Below are positions 51,117-59,124 of a DNA stretch of 64,000 nt, in pieces. Origin of the DNA: Rhodovarius lipocyclicus (GTDB taxonomy: Bacteria; Pseudomonadota; Alphaproteobacteria; Acetobacterales; Acetobacteraceae). The stretch is taken from the NCBI RefSeq assembly GCF_009900765.1, contig NZ_JAAABL010000002.1, forward strand, positions 1-64,000, written 5' to 3'. Within the stretch, counting starts at the first letter, position 1; the number at the start of each line of letters is the position of its first letter. The notes under the pieces were generated by a model. The model was not told the origin of the DNA. It saw only the letters and a program-made list of their open reading frames with translations, and made no database searches. A program made the translations under genes and the position numbers.

Positions 51117-52078
51117 CGGTGCTGACGCGGGATATCGAGGAAGCGGCCCGGCTGCTGCGCGCGGGCCAGCTGGTCGCCTTCCCGACCGAGACCGTCTATG
51201 GCCTGGGCGGGGATGCCACCGACGACCACGCCGTGGCCGGGATTTTCGAGGCCAAGGGCCGCCCGCATTTCAACCCGCTGATCTGCCATTACCCGGATGC
51301 CGAGGCGGCCTTCGCCCATGTGCTGGCCGATGACCGGGCCCGCGCCCTGGCCGCGCAATTCTGGCCCGGCCCGCTGACCATGGTGCTGCGCCGCCACCCG
51401 AAATGCCCGGTGGCGCTGCTGGCGGGGGCGGGGCTGGATACGCTGGCGGTGCGCGTGCCCGCCCACCCCGTGGCGCAGGCGCTGCTGCGCGCGGTGGGCC
51501 GGCCGGTGGCCGCACCCTCGGCCAACCGCTCCGGCCGCATCAGCCCGACGAGTGCCGCGCATGTGATGGCCGAGCTCTCCGGCCGGATCGCGGCGGTGCT
51601 GGAGGGCGGCGATTGCGAGGTGGGGGTGGAAAGCAGCGTGCTGGACCTTTCCAGCGGCGGCGCCGTGCTGCTGCGCCATGGCGGCGTGACGCGGGAGGCG
51701 ATCGAGGCCGTGATCGGCCGCGTCGGCACCGCCCTGCCCATCACCGCCGCCCCCGCGCCCACGCTGCGCAGCCCGGGGCTGCTGCTCTCCCACTACGCGC
51801 CCGGGCTGCCGGTGCGGCTGAACGCCACGGATGTGTCCCCGGATGAGGCGCTGCTGGCCTTCGGCTCGCCGCTGCCGGGGGCGCGCCTGACCTGGAACCT
51901 GTCGGAGGGGCAGGACCTGCGGCAGGCCGCCGCCCGGCTGTTCGCCGGGCTGCGCTGGCTGGATGAGGAAGGCACGCGGCTGGGCTGCGTGCGGATCGCC
52001 GTGCAGCCCCTGCCCGAGGCCGGGCTGGGGGCCGCCATCAACGACCGGCTGACGCGCGCGGCGGCACCACGGGAATAA
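51113..52078 (+). CDS. Threonylcarbamoyl-AMP synthase, Sua5/TsaC type
   Basis: 321 residues. N-terminal YrdC domain (about 1-190) with LVAFPTETVYGLGGDATD, GRPHFNPLICHY, FWPGPLTMVL, VRVPAHPVAQALL and PSANRSGRISPTSA; the C-terminal Sua5 domain (about 215-321) follows the linker SPGLLLSHYAPGLPV. Makes the threonylcarbamoyl donor for t6A37 modification of ANN-decoding tRNAs. The two-domain length indicates Sua5 rather than short TsaC. Coupled to cysQ by ATGA. Confidence 0.92.
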   Translation: MTVLTRDIEEAARLLRAGQLVAFPTETVYGLGGDATDDHAVAGIFEAKGRPHFNPLICHYPDAEAAFAHVLADDRARALAAQFWPGPLTMVLRRHPKCPVALLAGAGLDTLAVRVPAHPVAQALLRAVGRPVAAPSANRSGRISPTSAAHVMAELSGRIAAVLEGGDCEVGVESSVLDLSSGGAVLLRHGGVTREAIEAVIGRVGTALPITAAPAPTLRSPGLLLSHYAPGLPVRLNATDVSPDEALLAFGSPLPGARLTWNLSEGQDLRQAAARLFAGLRWLDEEGTRLGCVRIAVQPLPEAGLGAAINDRLTRAAAPRE

Positions 52079-52094
52079 GAAAGAAGGGGCGTCC

Positions 52095-52655
52095 ATGACG
52101 GAACGACATGTGCCGACAGTCCGGGAATTGTTCCTGGCCTTCCTGCAGATCGGCGGGCTGGCCTTCGGCGGCGCGGTCGCCTTCGCGCGCTCCGTGCTGG
52201 TGGACCAGCGCGGCTGGCTGACCGAGCGCGAATATGCCGAGCTGCTGGGGCTGGGCCAGGTGCTGCCGGGGCCGAATGTGGGCAATTTCTCGGTGATCTA
52301 TGGCCGGCAATGCCGGGGGCTGGCGGGTTCGCTGGCGGCGCTGGGCGGCTTCATCCTGCTGCCGCTGTGCGTGGTGCTGGGGCTGGTGGCGCTGTGGGTG
52401 CAGTATGGCCAGAACCCGACCATGGACGCCTTCATGAAGGGGGTGGCCGCCGCCGCCGCCGGGCTCGCCATGGGCTCCGCCCTGAAATCCTTGACCAAGC
52501 TGAAACTGCCGCTGGAACAGCTGGCGGCGGTGGCCATCATCTGCGCCCTGGCCGCCTGGTGGCGGGTGCCGCTGGGCTGGATCATCCTGGTCTGCACGCC
52601 CATCACCCTGGCGATGGCGCTGTATCGCGGCTGGCAGAAGAGGAAAGCGGCATGA
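52095..52655 (+). CDS. Chromate transporter, N-terminal half type
   Basis: Membrane protein of 186 residues, one CHR domain. Motifs: FLQIGGLAFGGAVAFARSVL, LLGLGQVLPGPNVGNFSVIY, then helices including LGGFILLPLCVVLGLVALWV. Short CHR proteins work as heteromeric pairs; the partner is encoded next with a 4-base overlap. Could export chromate or simply transport anions; chromate is the family name, not proven here. Confidence 0.88.
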   Translation: MTERHVPTVRELFLAFLQIGGLAFGGAVAFARSVLVDQRGWLTEREYAELLGLGQVLPGPNVGNFSVIYGRQCRGLAGSLAALGGFILLPLCVVLGLVALWVQYGQNPTMDAFMKGVAAAAAGLAMGSALKSLTKLKLPLEQLAAVAIICALAAWWRVPLGWIILVCTPITLAMALYRGWQKRKAA

Positions 52656-53176
52656 GCCCCTCGCCCTTCGAGATCCTGCTGCAATTCTCCCTGCTTTCCA
52701 TCCTGGCGGTGGGCGGGGCCAATGCGCTGGCGCCCGAGATGCACCGCCTGCTGGTGGACAGCCTGCATTGGATGGACGACGCCACCTTCATCCAGCTCTA
52801 TGCGCTGGCGCAGGCGGCGCCGGGGCCGAACATCCTGTCGGCCAGCGTGCTGGGCATGCATCTGGGCGGCTTCCCCGGCATGCTGGCGGCCACGGTGGGC
52901 ATTCTGGGCCCGGCGGCGGTGATCGCCTTCATGGTCGGCGGTGCGATCGAGCGGCTGAAGAAGGCCTGGTGGATCAAGCCCGCCCAGGCCGGGCTGGTGC
53001 CGGTGGCGCTGGGCCTGATGATGGCCAGCGGCGCCATCCTGGGTGAGGCGGCCGCGAGCTTCTGGGCCGCGCCCATCATCACCGTGGCGATGGCGCTGTT
53101 CGTGTGGCTGACCAACCGCAACCCGCTGTGGATGCTGCTGGCCGGCGGTGTGGTGGGCGTGCTGGTGGCGGGGTAA
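52652..53176 (+). CDS. Chromate transporter, C-terminal half type
   Basis: Membrane protein of 174 residues, start at 52652 (MSPSPFEILLQFSLLSILAV). CHR motifs GGANALAPEMHRLLV and LYALAQAAPGPNILSASVLG correspond to the second half of a full-length ChrA. Helices follow (VALGLMMASGAILGEAAASF, NPLWMLLAGGVVGVLVAG). Overlaps its partner by 4 bases and ends 9 bases before the convergent methyltransferase gene. Confidence 0.87.
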   Translation: MSPSPFEILLQFSLLSILAVGGANALAPEMHRLLVDSLHWMDDATFIQLYALAQAAPGPNILSASVLGMHLGGFPGMLAATVGILGPAAVIAFMVGGAIERLKKAWWIKPAQAGLVPVALGLMMASGAILGEAAASFWAAPIITVAMALFVWLTNRNPLWMLLAGGVVGVLVAG

Positions 53177-53185
53177 CCCGCCCGT

Positions 53186-54040
53186 TCACTCCGGCCGCCG
53201 CGCCGTCAGCATCCGGTAGCGCACGCTGCCGTCGCCCAGCAGGGTTTCCAGCGTCATGCCGCCCAGATCGGCCTCGCTGCGATAGCCGAGGCCGAACAGC
53301 CGTTTCCACCGCGCTTCCCGCGCGCGGGCGGCGATGCGGGGCGCCAGCTCGGCGGCGGGGCGGTTGAGCGTCAGCGGCGTCAGGTCGCGCTCCGGCCCCG
53401 GCACCAGCCCGGCGGCGGTGCAATGGGCCAGCCAGACGGCGCGGCTGGGCGCCACCGGCGCGCGCCAGCAGCGGCGGAAGGTGGCGACGCGGGCCGCGGC
53501 CTCCGGCGGCAACCCTTCCTCCGGCATGTCGTCCACGATCGTCAGCCAGCCGCCCGGGGCCAGCTGGGCCGCCAGCGCCGCGATGGTGGCCGCCGGGGTG
53601 GGGGAGTGGATCAGGCTCTCGATGCCGTAGATCCAGTCATAGGGGCCGGGCGGCGGCGCGTCGAAACTGCCGACATGCAGCCGCACGGCCTCCCCCAGCC
53701 CGCGCGCGGCGGCTTCCTGGTTGCCGCGCCGGACCTGGATGTCCGACAGCGTCACGCCGGTCCAGGCCCCGCCCAGCTTCGGCGCCAGCTCCAGCATGGT
53801 GGCGCCGTAGCCGCAGCCGGCATCCAGCACGCGGGGGGCGGCGGGCAGGGGGATGGCCCCGGCCATCAGCCGGTGCACCACGCCGGGGCTGGTCTCGCCG
53901 CCATCCGGGTCGCGCAGAGCGCGGTGCACGGGCTGGGCGGCGTTGCCGGTCTCCCCGCGCATCACGCGCATCCATTCCAGCTTGTCGAGCCAGCGGTAAT
54001 ACCGCGCGACGTCGCGGCGGTGGGCCTCGGCGGTCTCCAT
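53186..54040 (-). CDS. SAM-dependent methyltransferase
   Basis: Class I methyltransferase of 284 residues. An N-terminal helical cap (HRRDVARYYRWLDKLEWMRV) precedes SAM motif I VLDAGCGYGATMLELAP at about 92-108, motif II-like TGVTLSDIQV, and DWIYGIESLIHSPTPAATIA, LAPGGWLTIVDDMPEEG for motifs IV-V. Resembles small-molecule (sterol/sarcosine-type) methyltransferases. Coupled by a one-base overlap to the Cys-rich gene upstream, and near metH, but substrate unknown. Confidence 0.85.
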   Translation of the reverse strand: METAEAHRRDVARYYRWLDKLEWMRVMRGETGNAAQPVHRALRDPDGGETSPGVVHRLMAGAIPLPAAPRVLDAGCGYGATMLELAPKLGGAWTGVTLSDIQVRRGNQEAAARGLGEAVRLHVGSFDAPPPGPYDWIYGIESLIHSPTPAATIAALAAQLAPGGWLTIVDDMPEEGLPPEAAARVATFRRCWRAPVAPSRAVWLAHCTAAGLVPGPERDLTPLTLNRPAAELAPRIAARAREARWKRLFGLGYRSEADLGGMTLETLLGDGSVRYRMLTARRPE

Positions 54041-54396
54041 CAGGCGGGCCGGAAGCGGGCGACGGTCAGGATGTCGCGGGTCATGGCGTCCTCTATCATG
54101 GCGCGGCCGCGCGGGGTGCGGGGCAGGGCGATCACGCGGTCGAACCAGGGCCCGCCCATGGCGCGCCCCCGGAACAGGGTGGCCAGCGCCGCGGGCACCG
54201 CGCCCTGGCCCTGGCAGCAGGTGCAGGCGGCGGGGTGGGCGGCGCCCTCATCCGGGGTGAACAGCACCAGGGGGGTGCCGGCGGGCAGCCCCTCGGGCGG
54301 TTCGGCCTCGGCCAGCAGGGCATAGCCGCCGCCGGGCGGCAGGGCGGGGGTTTCCAGCAGCGTGACGGGCACGCGGGCGTCGATCTTCCAACTCAT
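54040..54396 (-). CDS. Small Cys-motif protein, unknown function
   Basis: 118 residues, soluble. Notable cluster HPAACTCCQGQG (His54, Cys58, Cys60, Cys61) could bind zinc or another soft metal. C-terminal FDRVIALPRTPRGRAMIEDA and DILTVARFRPA. Pattern reminds me of small proteins found beside CobW-type GTPases, but no such gene is here, so I leave it unnamed. Divergent from the ArsR-methyltransferase/metH unit across a 77-base gap with a palindromic operator 9 bases before its start. Confidence 0.68.
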   Translation of the reverse strand: MSWKIDARVPVTLLETPALPPGGGYALLAEAEPPEGLPAGTPLVLFTPDEGAAHPAACTCCQGQGAVPAALATLFRGRAMGGPWFDRVIALPRTPRGRAMIEDAMTRDILTVARFRPA

Positions 54397-54404
54397 CGCA
54401 TAGA

Positions 54405-54422
54405 CATAAGGATATCTTTATG
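54405..54422. promoter_or_regulatory. 18-base palindrome, likely ArsR operator
   Basis: CATAAGGATATCTTTATG, a palindrome with one mismatched pair, in the gap between the Cys-motif gene and the ArsR-methyltransferase gene. AT-rich long palindromes of this kind are typical ArsR-family sites. Position suits simultaneous control of both directions, including metH. Confidence 0.65.
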
Positions 54423-54473
54423 TGATAGAAGGGCTACCCTTCGCATTCCCAGCCTACCATGTGACTGGAACCC

Positions 54474-55424
54474 ATGGACACCATCCTCACCCAGCTTCGC
54501 GCGGCGGCAGAGCCCACCCGGCTCCGCCTGCTCGCGCTCTGCGCCCGCGGCGCGCTGTGCGTGAGCGACCTGTGCGACGTGCTCGGCCAGTCCCAGCCGC
54601 GCCTGTCCCGCCACCTGAAGCTGCTGGTGGAGGCCGGGCTGCTGGAACGCATCCCCGAGGGCGCCAACGCCTATTTCCAGCTGCCGCGCGATTCCGCCCT
54701 GGTGCGCGACATCCTGGCCCGCCTGCCGGAAAACGACCCCCTGCTGGCGCAGGACCGCCGCCAGGCCGCCCGCATCGCGGCGGAGCGTGCGCGCGCCGCC
54801 AGCGACGCCTTCCTGCGCGACGGCGCCGATTGGGATGAGATGCGCGCGCTGGACCTGCCGGCGGCCGCGATGGAACAGGCCATGCTGGCCGCCCTGCCGG
54901 CCCATGTCGGCCGGGTGCTGGATATCGGCACCGGCACCGGCCGCCTGCTGGAACTGCTGGCCGAACGCGCCGACAGCGCGCTGGGCGTGGATGCGAGCCG
55001 CGAGATGCTGGCCCTGGCCCGCGCCCGGCTGGCCGAACGGGGCCTCGCGGCGCGCGCCACCGTGCGCCAGGCGGACATGTACCGCCTGCATTTCGCCGAT
55101 GGCGCCTTCGACGTCGTGGCCATGCAGATGGTGCTGCACTACGCCGAGGACCCCGCCGCCGCGATCCGGGAGGCCGCCCGCGTGCTGGCCCCCGGGGGCC
55201 AGCTGCTGCTGGTGGACCTGGCCGAGCACGACCGCGCCGAGATCATCGCCCGCCACGCCCATCGCTGGCCGGGTTTTTCCGACCAGCAGCTCGATGCCTG
55301 GCTGCATGCCGGGGGTTGCGCCATGCGCCGGGTGGAGCGCATCCCGGGGCCGATGTTCGTCGGCCTCTGGCTGGCGGAGCGCCTTCCCGCCTCCACCACC
55401 GCCGAACCCGCTTTCGCTCTTTAA
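54474..55424 (+). CDS. ArsR-family regulator fused to a SAM methyltransferase domain
   Basis: 316 residues. An ArsR-type winged helix occupies about 1-80 (EPTRLRLLALCARGALCVSD, LGQSQPRLSRHLKLLVEAGL). A class I methyltransferase domain fills about 110-300: VLDIGTGTGRLLELLAERAD (motif I), LGVDASREML, FDVVAMQMVLHYAEDP, LAPGGQLLLVDLAEHD. No metal-binding Cys pair, so a metabolite such as SAM or S-adenosylhomocysteine is the likelier signal, as in SahR-type regulators of methyl-cycle genes (family knowledge). It lies 18 bases before metH and faces a palindromic operator, implying autoregulation and control of metH. Confidence 0.87.
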   Translation: MDTILTQLRAAAEPTRLRLLALCARGALCVSDLCDVLGQSQPRLSRHLKLLVEAGLLERIPEGANAYFQLPRDSALVRDILARLPENDPLLAQDRRQAARIAAERARAASDAFLRDGADWDEMRALDLPAAAMEQAMLAALPAHVGRVLDIGTGTGRLLELLAERADSALGVDASREMLALARARLAERGLAARATVRQADMYRLHFADGAFDVVAMQMVLHYAEDPAAAIREAARVLAPGGQLLLVDLAEHDRAEIIARHAHRWPGFSDQQLDAWLHAGGCAMRRVERIPGPMFVGLWLAERLPASTTAEPAFAL

Positions 55425-55442
55425 TCCAGAAAGAACAACGCC

Positions 55443-58400
55443 ATGTCCCGTCCGCATCTGCTCGAAGCGTTGAAGTCCCACGTCCTGCTCTGCGACGGCG
55501 GCACGGGCAGCATCGTGCAAGGCATGACGCTGGATATCGAGCGCGACTATTGGGGCAAGGAGAACTGCACGGATGTGCTCGTGCTCTCCCGCCCCGACAT
55601 GGTGCGGGAGATCCATCGCGGCTACTACGCCGCCGGCGCCGACATGGTGCTGACCAACAGCTTCGGCGGCAGCCCCATTACCCTGGCCGAGTTCGATCTG
55701 GGCGACCGCGCCTTCGAGATGAACAAGCTCGCGGTGGAAATCGCGCGGGAGGCGGCGGAGGAATTCACCGATGGCCGCCACCGCTGGGTGGTGGGCGATA
55801 TCGGCCCGGGCACCAAGCTGCCGAGCCTGGGCCACATCGACTACGACACGTTGGAAGCCGCGCTGACCGTGCAGTGCCGCGGCCTGATCGCGGGCGGCGC
55901 CGACGCGCTGCTGACCGAAACCAACCAGGACACGCTGTTCATCAAGGCCGCCGTCAACGCCGCCAAGATCGCGCTGCGCGAAGCGGGCAAGGACATCCCC
56001 ATCTTCGTGCAGGCGACGGTCGAGACCACGGGCACGCTGCTGGTGGGCCCGGACATCGCCGCCGCCGCCACGGTGGCGCATGCGCTGGATGTGCCGCTGC
56101 TGGGCCTGAACTGCGCCACCGGCCCGCAGGAAATGGCCGAACACGTCCGCTTCCTGAGCCAGAACTGGCCCGGCCTGATCTCCGTGCAGCCCAATGCCGG
56201 CCTGCCGGAGCTGGTGGACGGCCAGACCTACTACCCGCTCGCCGCCGCCGACATGGCGGTGTGGATGGAACGCTTCGTGATGGAATACGGGGTGAACCTG
56301 ATCGGCGGCTGCTGCGGCACCAACACCAACCATATCGGCGCGCTGGATGCGATGCTGCGCCGGCTGGGCGGTGCCAACCATCGCCCGGCGCCGGTCGTGC
56401 GGAAGTATCACTGGGTGCCGTCGGTGGCCTCGCTGTATGGCGCGACCTCGCTGCGGCAGGAAAACGCCTATTTCTCGATCGGCGAGCGCTGCAACGCCAA
56501 TGGCTCCAAGGCGTGGCGCGAGCGCCAGGCGGCGCATGACTGGGACGGGTGCCTGGCCATCGGGCGTGAGCAGGTGGCCGAGGGCTCCAACAGCCTGGAC
56601 ATCTGCACGGCCTTCGTCGGGCGCGACGAGATGTCGGAGATGAACGAGGTGATCCGCCGCTTCACCGCCAGCGTGAACGCGCCGCTGGTGATCGACAGCA
56701 CGGAAACCCCGGTGATCGAGGCCGCGCTGAAGCTGCATGGCGGCAAGCCCATCATCAACTCGATCAATTTCGAGGATGGCGAGGGCCATGCGATCGAGCG
56801 CCTGAAGCTGGCCAAGAAATTCGGCACCGCCGTGATCGCGCTGACGATCGACGAGGTGGGCATGGCCAAGACCGCCGAGGACAAGCTGCGCATCGCCACC
56901 CGCCTGGTGGAATTCGCCTGCGGCAAGTACGGCCTGCCGCAGTCCGACCTGATGATCGACCCGCTGACCTTCACCATCGCCACCGGCAATGAGGACGACC
57001 GCAAGCTGGGGCAATGGACGCTGGAAGGCATCCGCATGATCCGGGACAAGTTCCCGGACATCCAGATCATCCTGGGCCTGTCGAACATTTCCTTCGGCCT
57101 GAACCCGGCCGCGCGCCATGTGCTGAACAGCGTGTTCCTGGACCATGCGGTGAAGGCCGGCATGACCGGTGCCATCGTGCATGTGTCGAAGATCAAGCCC
57201 CTGCACCTGATCCCGCCCGAGGAGGTGAAGGTCATGGAGGACCTGATCTTCGACCGGCGCGAGGAAGGCTATGACCCGCTGCAGAAGCTGCTGGAGATGT
57301 TCGCCGGCCGCAAGGCCGCCGATGCCGTGGCCAAGGTGCGCGCCGAAACCCCCGAAGGCCGCCTGAAGGACCGCATCGTCGATGGCGACCGCAAGGGGCT
57401 GGAGGACGACCTGAACGAGGCCCTGGCCAAGGGCATGACCCCGCTGGCCATCATCAACGACGTGCTGCTGGACGGCATGAAGGTGGTGGGCGAGCTGTTC
57501 GGCGCGGGCAAGATGCAGCTGCCCTTCGTGCTGCAATCCGCCGAGACGATGAAATCCGCCGTCGCCTTCCTGGAGCCGCTGATGGAGCGCGTGGAAGGCC
57601 AGGAGAAGGGCATCATGGTGCTGGCCACGGTGAAGGGCGATGTGCACGACATCGGCAAGAACCTGGTCGATATCATCCTGACCAACAACGGCTACAAGGT
57701 GATCAACCTGGGCATCAAGGTGCCCCTGGCGGACATGGTGGCGGCCGCGCGCGAGCATAAGGCCCATGCCATCGGCATGTCCGGCCTGCTGGTGAAATCC
57801 ACCGTCGTGATGCGCGAGAACCTGGAGGAGATGCAGCGCCAGGGCCTCGACATCCCCGTCATGCTGGGCGGCGCCGCGCTGACGCGCAACTACGTCGAGG
57901 ATGACTGCGTCCGTGCCTATGGCGGCGAGGCGGGGAATGGCCGCGTGGCCTATGCCCGCGATGCCTTCGATGGCCTCACGCTGATGGACAAGGTGGTCGG
58001 CAACGGCTTCGACGACTACCTCTCGGCCATCCAGACTAAGCGCGTGGGCAAGTCCCGCAACGAGAAGCGCACGTTGGGCACGGCCGACCCGCGCGGCTTC
58101 CAGCCGGTGGACATCAACTACGCCCAGGGGCGCCGCAAGCGCATCATGGACGGGCTGGCGCCCGTCACGCCGCCCTTCTGGGGGGCGAAGGTGATGGAGG
58201 CGGCACCCCGCGCCCTGGTGCCCTTCATCAACGAGCGCAGCCTGTTCCAGTTCCAGTGGGGCTTCCGCAAGCAGGGCCGCAGCCTGGAGGATTTCCTGGG
58301 CTGGGCGAAGCAGGAGCTGCGCCCGGTGCTGCGCCGCATGCTGACGCTGACCGAGGAGCAGAACATCCTCAAGCCGCAGGCCATCTACGGCTATTGGAAA

Positions 58401-58949
58401 TGCGCGGGGCAAGGCAACGACGTGGTGCTGTTCGAGGAGGACGGCGTGACCGAGGCCGTCCGCTTCACCATGCCGCGCCAGCCGAAGGAGGATGGCGAGT
58501 GCATCGCCGACTTCCTGCGCGACATCGAGGACCCGGTGCGGGACGTGATCGGGCTGCAGGTGGTCACTGTCGGCCAGAAGGCCAGCGACGTGGCGCGGGA
58601 GTGGTTCGAGGAGAACCGCTACCAGGATTACCTGTACCTGCACGGCCTGTCGGTGGAGATGGCCGAGGCGATGGCGGAATACGTGCACAAGCGCATCCGC
58701 GCCGAGCTGGGCTTCGCCGCCGAGGATGAGCCGGATATCGAGAAGATGCTGGCCCAGGGGTATCGGGGCGGGCGCTATTCCTTCGGCTATCCGGCCTGCC
58801 CGAAGCTGGAGGACCAGGAGCCGCTGCTGAAGCTGCTGAAGGCGGACCGCATCGGGGTTTCGATCAGCGACGAGTGGCAGCTGCACCCGGAGCAGTCCAC
58901 CAGCGCCATCGTGCTGCATCACCCGAAGGCGAAGTACTTCACGGTGTGA
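55443..58949 (+). CDS. metH: Cobalamin-dependent methionine synthase MetH
   Basis: Full-length enzyme of 1168 residues transferring methyl from methyltetrahydrofolate to homocysteine. The homocysteine domain (about 1-330) has zinc ligands Cys224, Cys290 and Cys291 (LNCATGP, GGCCGTN). The pterin domain follows (SIGERCNANGSKAWRE, VIDSTETPVIEAALK). The cobalamin domain contains GDVHDIGKN with axial His735. The C-terminal SAM activation domain ends with RGGRYSFGYPACP. No cobalamin riboswitch can fit in the 18-base gap upstream; control probably comes through the ArsR-methyltransferase gene it follows. Confidence 0.96.
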   Translation: MSRPHLLEALKSHVLLCDGGTGSIVQGMTLDIERDYWGKENCTDVLVLSRPDMVREIHRGYYAAGADMVLTNSFGGSPITLAEFDLGDRAFEMNKLAVEIAREAAEEFTDGRHRWVVGDIGPGTKLPSLGHIDYDTLEAALTVQCRGLIAGGADALLTETNQDTLFIKAAVNAAKIALREAGKDIPIFVQATVETTGTLLVGPDIAAAATVAHALDVPLLGLNCATGPQEMAEHVRFLSQNWPGLISVQPNAGLPELVDGQTYYPLAAADMAVWMERFVMEYGVNLIGGCCGTNTNHIGALDAMLRRLGGANHRPAPVVRKYHWVPSVASLYGATSLRQENAYFSIGERCNANGSKAWRERQAAHDWDGCLAIGREQVAEGSNSLDICTAFVGRDEMSEMNEVIRRFTASVNAPLVIDSTETPVIEAALKLHGGKPIINSINFEDGEGHAIERLKLAKKFGTAVIALTIDEVGMAKTAEDKLRIATRLVEFACGKYGLPQSDLMIDPLTFTIATGNEDDRKLGQWTLEGIRMIRDKFPDIQIILGLSNISFGLNPAARHVLNSVFLDHAVKAGMTGAIVHVSKIKPLHLIPPEEVKVMEDLIFDRREEGYDPLQKLLEMFAGRKAADAVAKVRAETPEGRLKDRIVDGDRKGLEDDLNEALAKGMTPLAIINDVLLDGMKVVGELFGAGKMQLPFVLQSAETMKSAVAFLEPLMERVEGQEKGIMVLATVKGDVHDIGKNLVDIILTNNGYKVINLGIKVPLADMVAAAREHKAHAIGMSGLLVKSTVVMRENLEEMQRQGLDIPVMLGGAALTRNYVEDDCVRAYGGEAGNGRVAYARDAFDGLTLMDKVVGNGFDDYLSAIQTKRVGKSRNEKRTLGTADPRGFQPVDINYAQGRRKRIMDGLAPVTPPFWGAKVMEAAPRALVPFINERSLFQFQWGFRKQGRSLEDFLGWAKQELRPVLRRMLTLTEEQNILKPQAIYGYWKCAGQGNDVVLFEEDGVTEAVRFTMPRQPKEDGECIADFLRDIEDPVRDVIGLQVVTVGQKASDVAREWFEENRYQDYLYLHGLSVEMAEAMAEYVHKRIRAELGFAAEDEPDIEKMLAQGYRGGRYSFGYPACPKLEDQEPLLKLLKADRIGVSISDEWQLHPEQSTSAIVLHHPKAKYFTV

Positions 58950-58955
58950 GGGGAT

Positions 58956-59123
58956 GCGAGAGGGCGCCGCCCTCTCGCGCTATGCTGGGATCAACCGCTC
59001 TCCTAGTCGAGACCCTATCATGAAAATGGCGCCTCACCGGCCAAGGTGAAGCGCCAATTCCTGGGTTCCAAGGGCCTTTCGGCCTTTGGCGGGGAGAGTT
59101 CGAGAGGGGCGGCGCCCCTCTCG
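58956..59123 (+). repeat. Intergenic palindrome element, copy E (5'-truncated)
   Basis: Between convergent metH and valS. GCGAGAGGGC-GCC-GCCCTCTCGC at 58956-58978 starts 7 bases after the metH stop. Then the core motif ATCATGAAAATGGCGCC, the central hairpin GGCGCC-TCACC / GGTGA-A-GCGCC, the TTTC-loop hairpin CAAGGGCCTTTCGGCCTTTG at 59069-59088, and CGAGAGGGGC-GGC-GCCCCTCTCG at 59101-59123, 1 base from the valS stop. The left GAAA-loop hairpin is missing. Confidence 0.75.
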
Positions 59124-59124
59124 T

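Noticed and set aside
55425-55442. Cobalamin or SAM riboswitch upstream of metH
   Set aside because: Only 18 bases separate metH from the preceding gene, and the 77-base gap before that shows only the palindrome.
54393-58922. Open frame of 1509 codons antisense to ArsR-methyltransferase and metH
   Set aside because: Same GC-driven artefact; no recognisable domain, and metH on the plus strand is complete and conserved.
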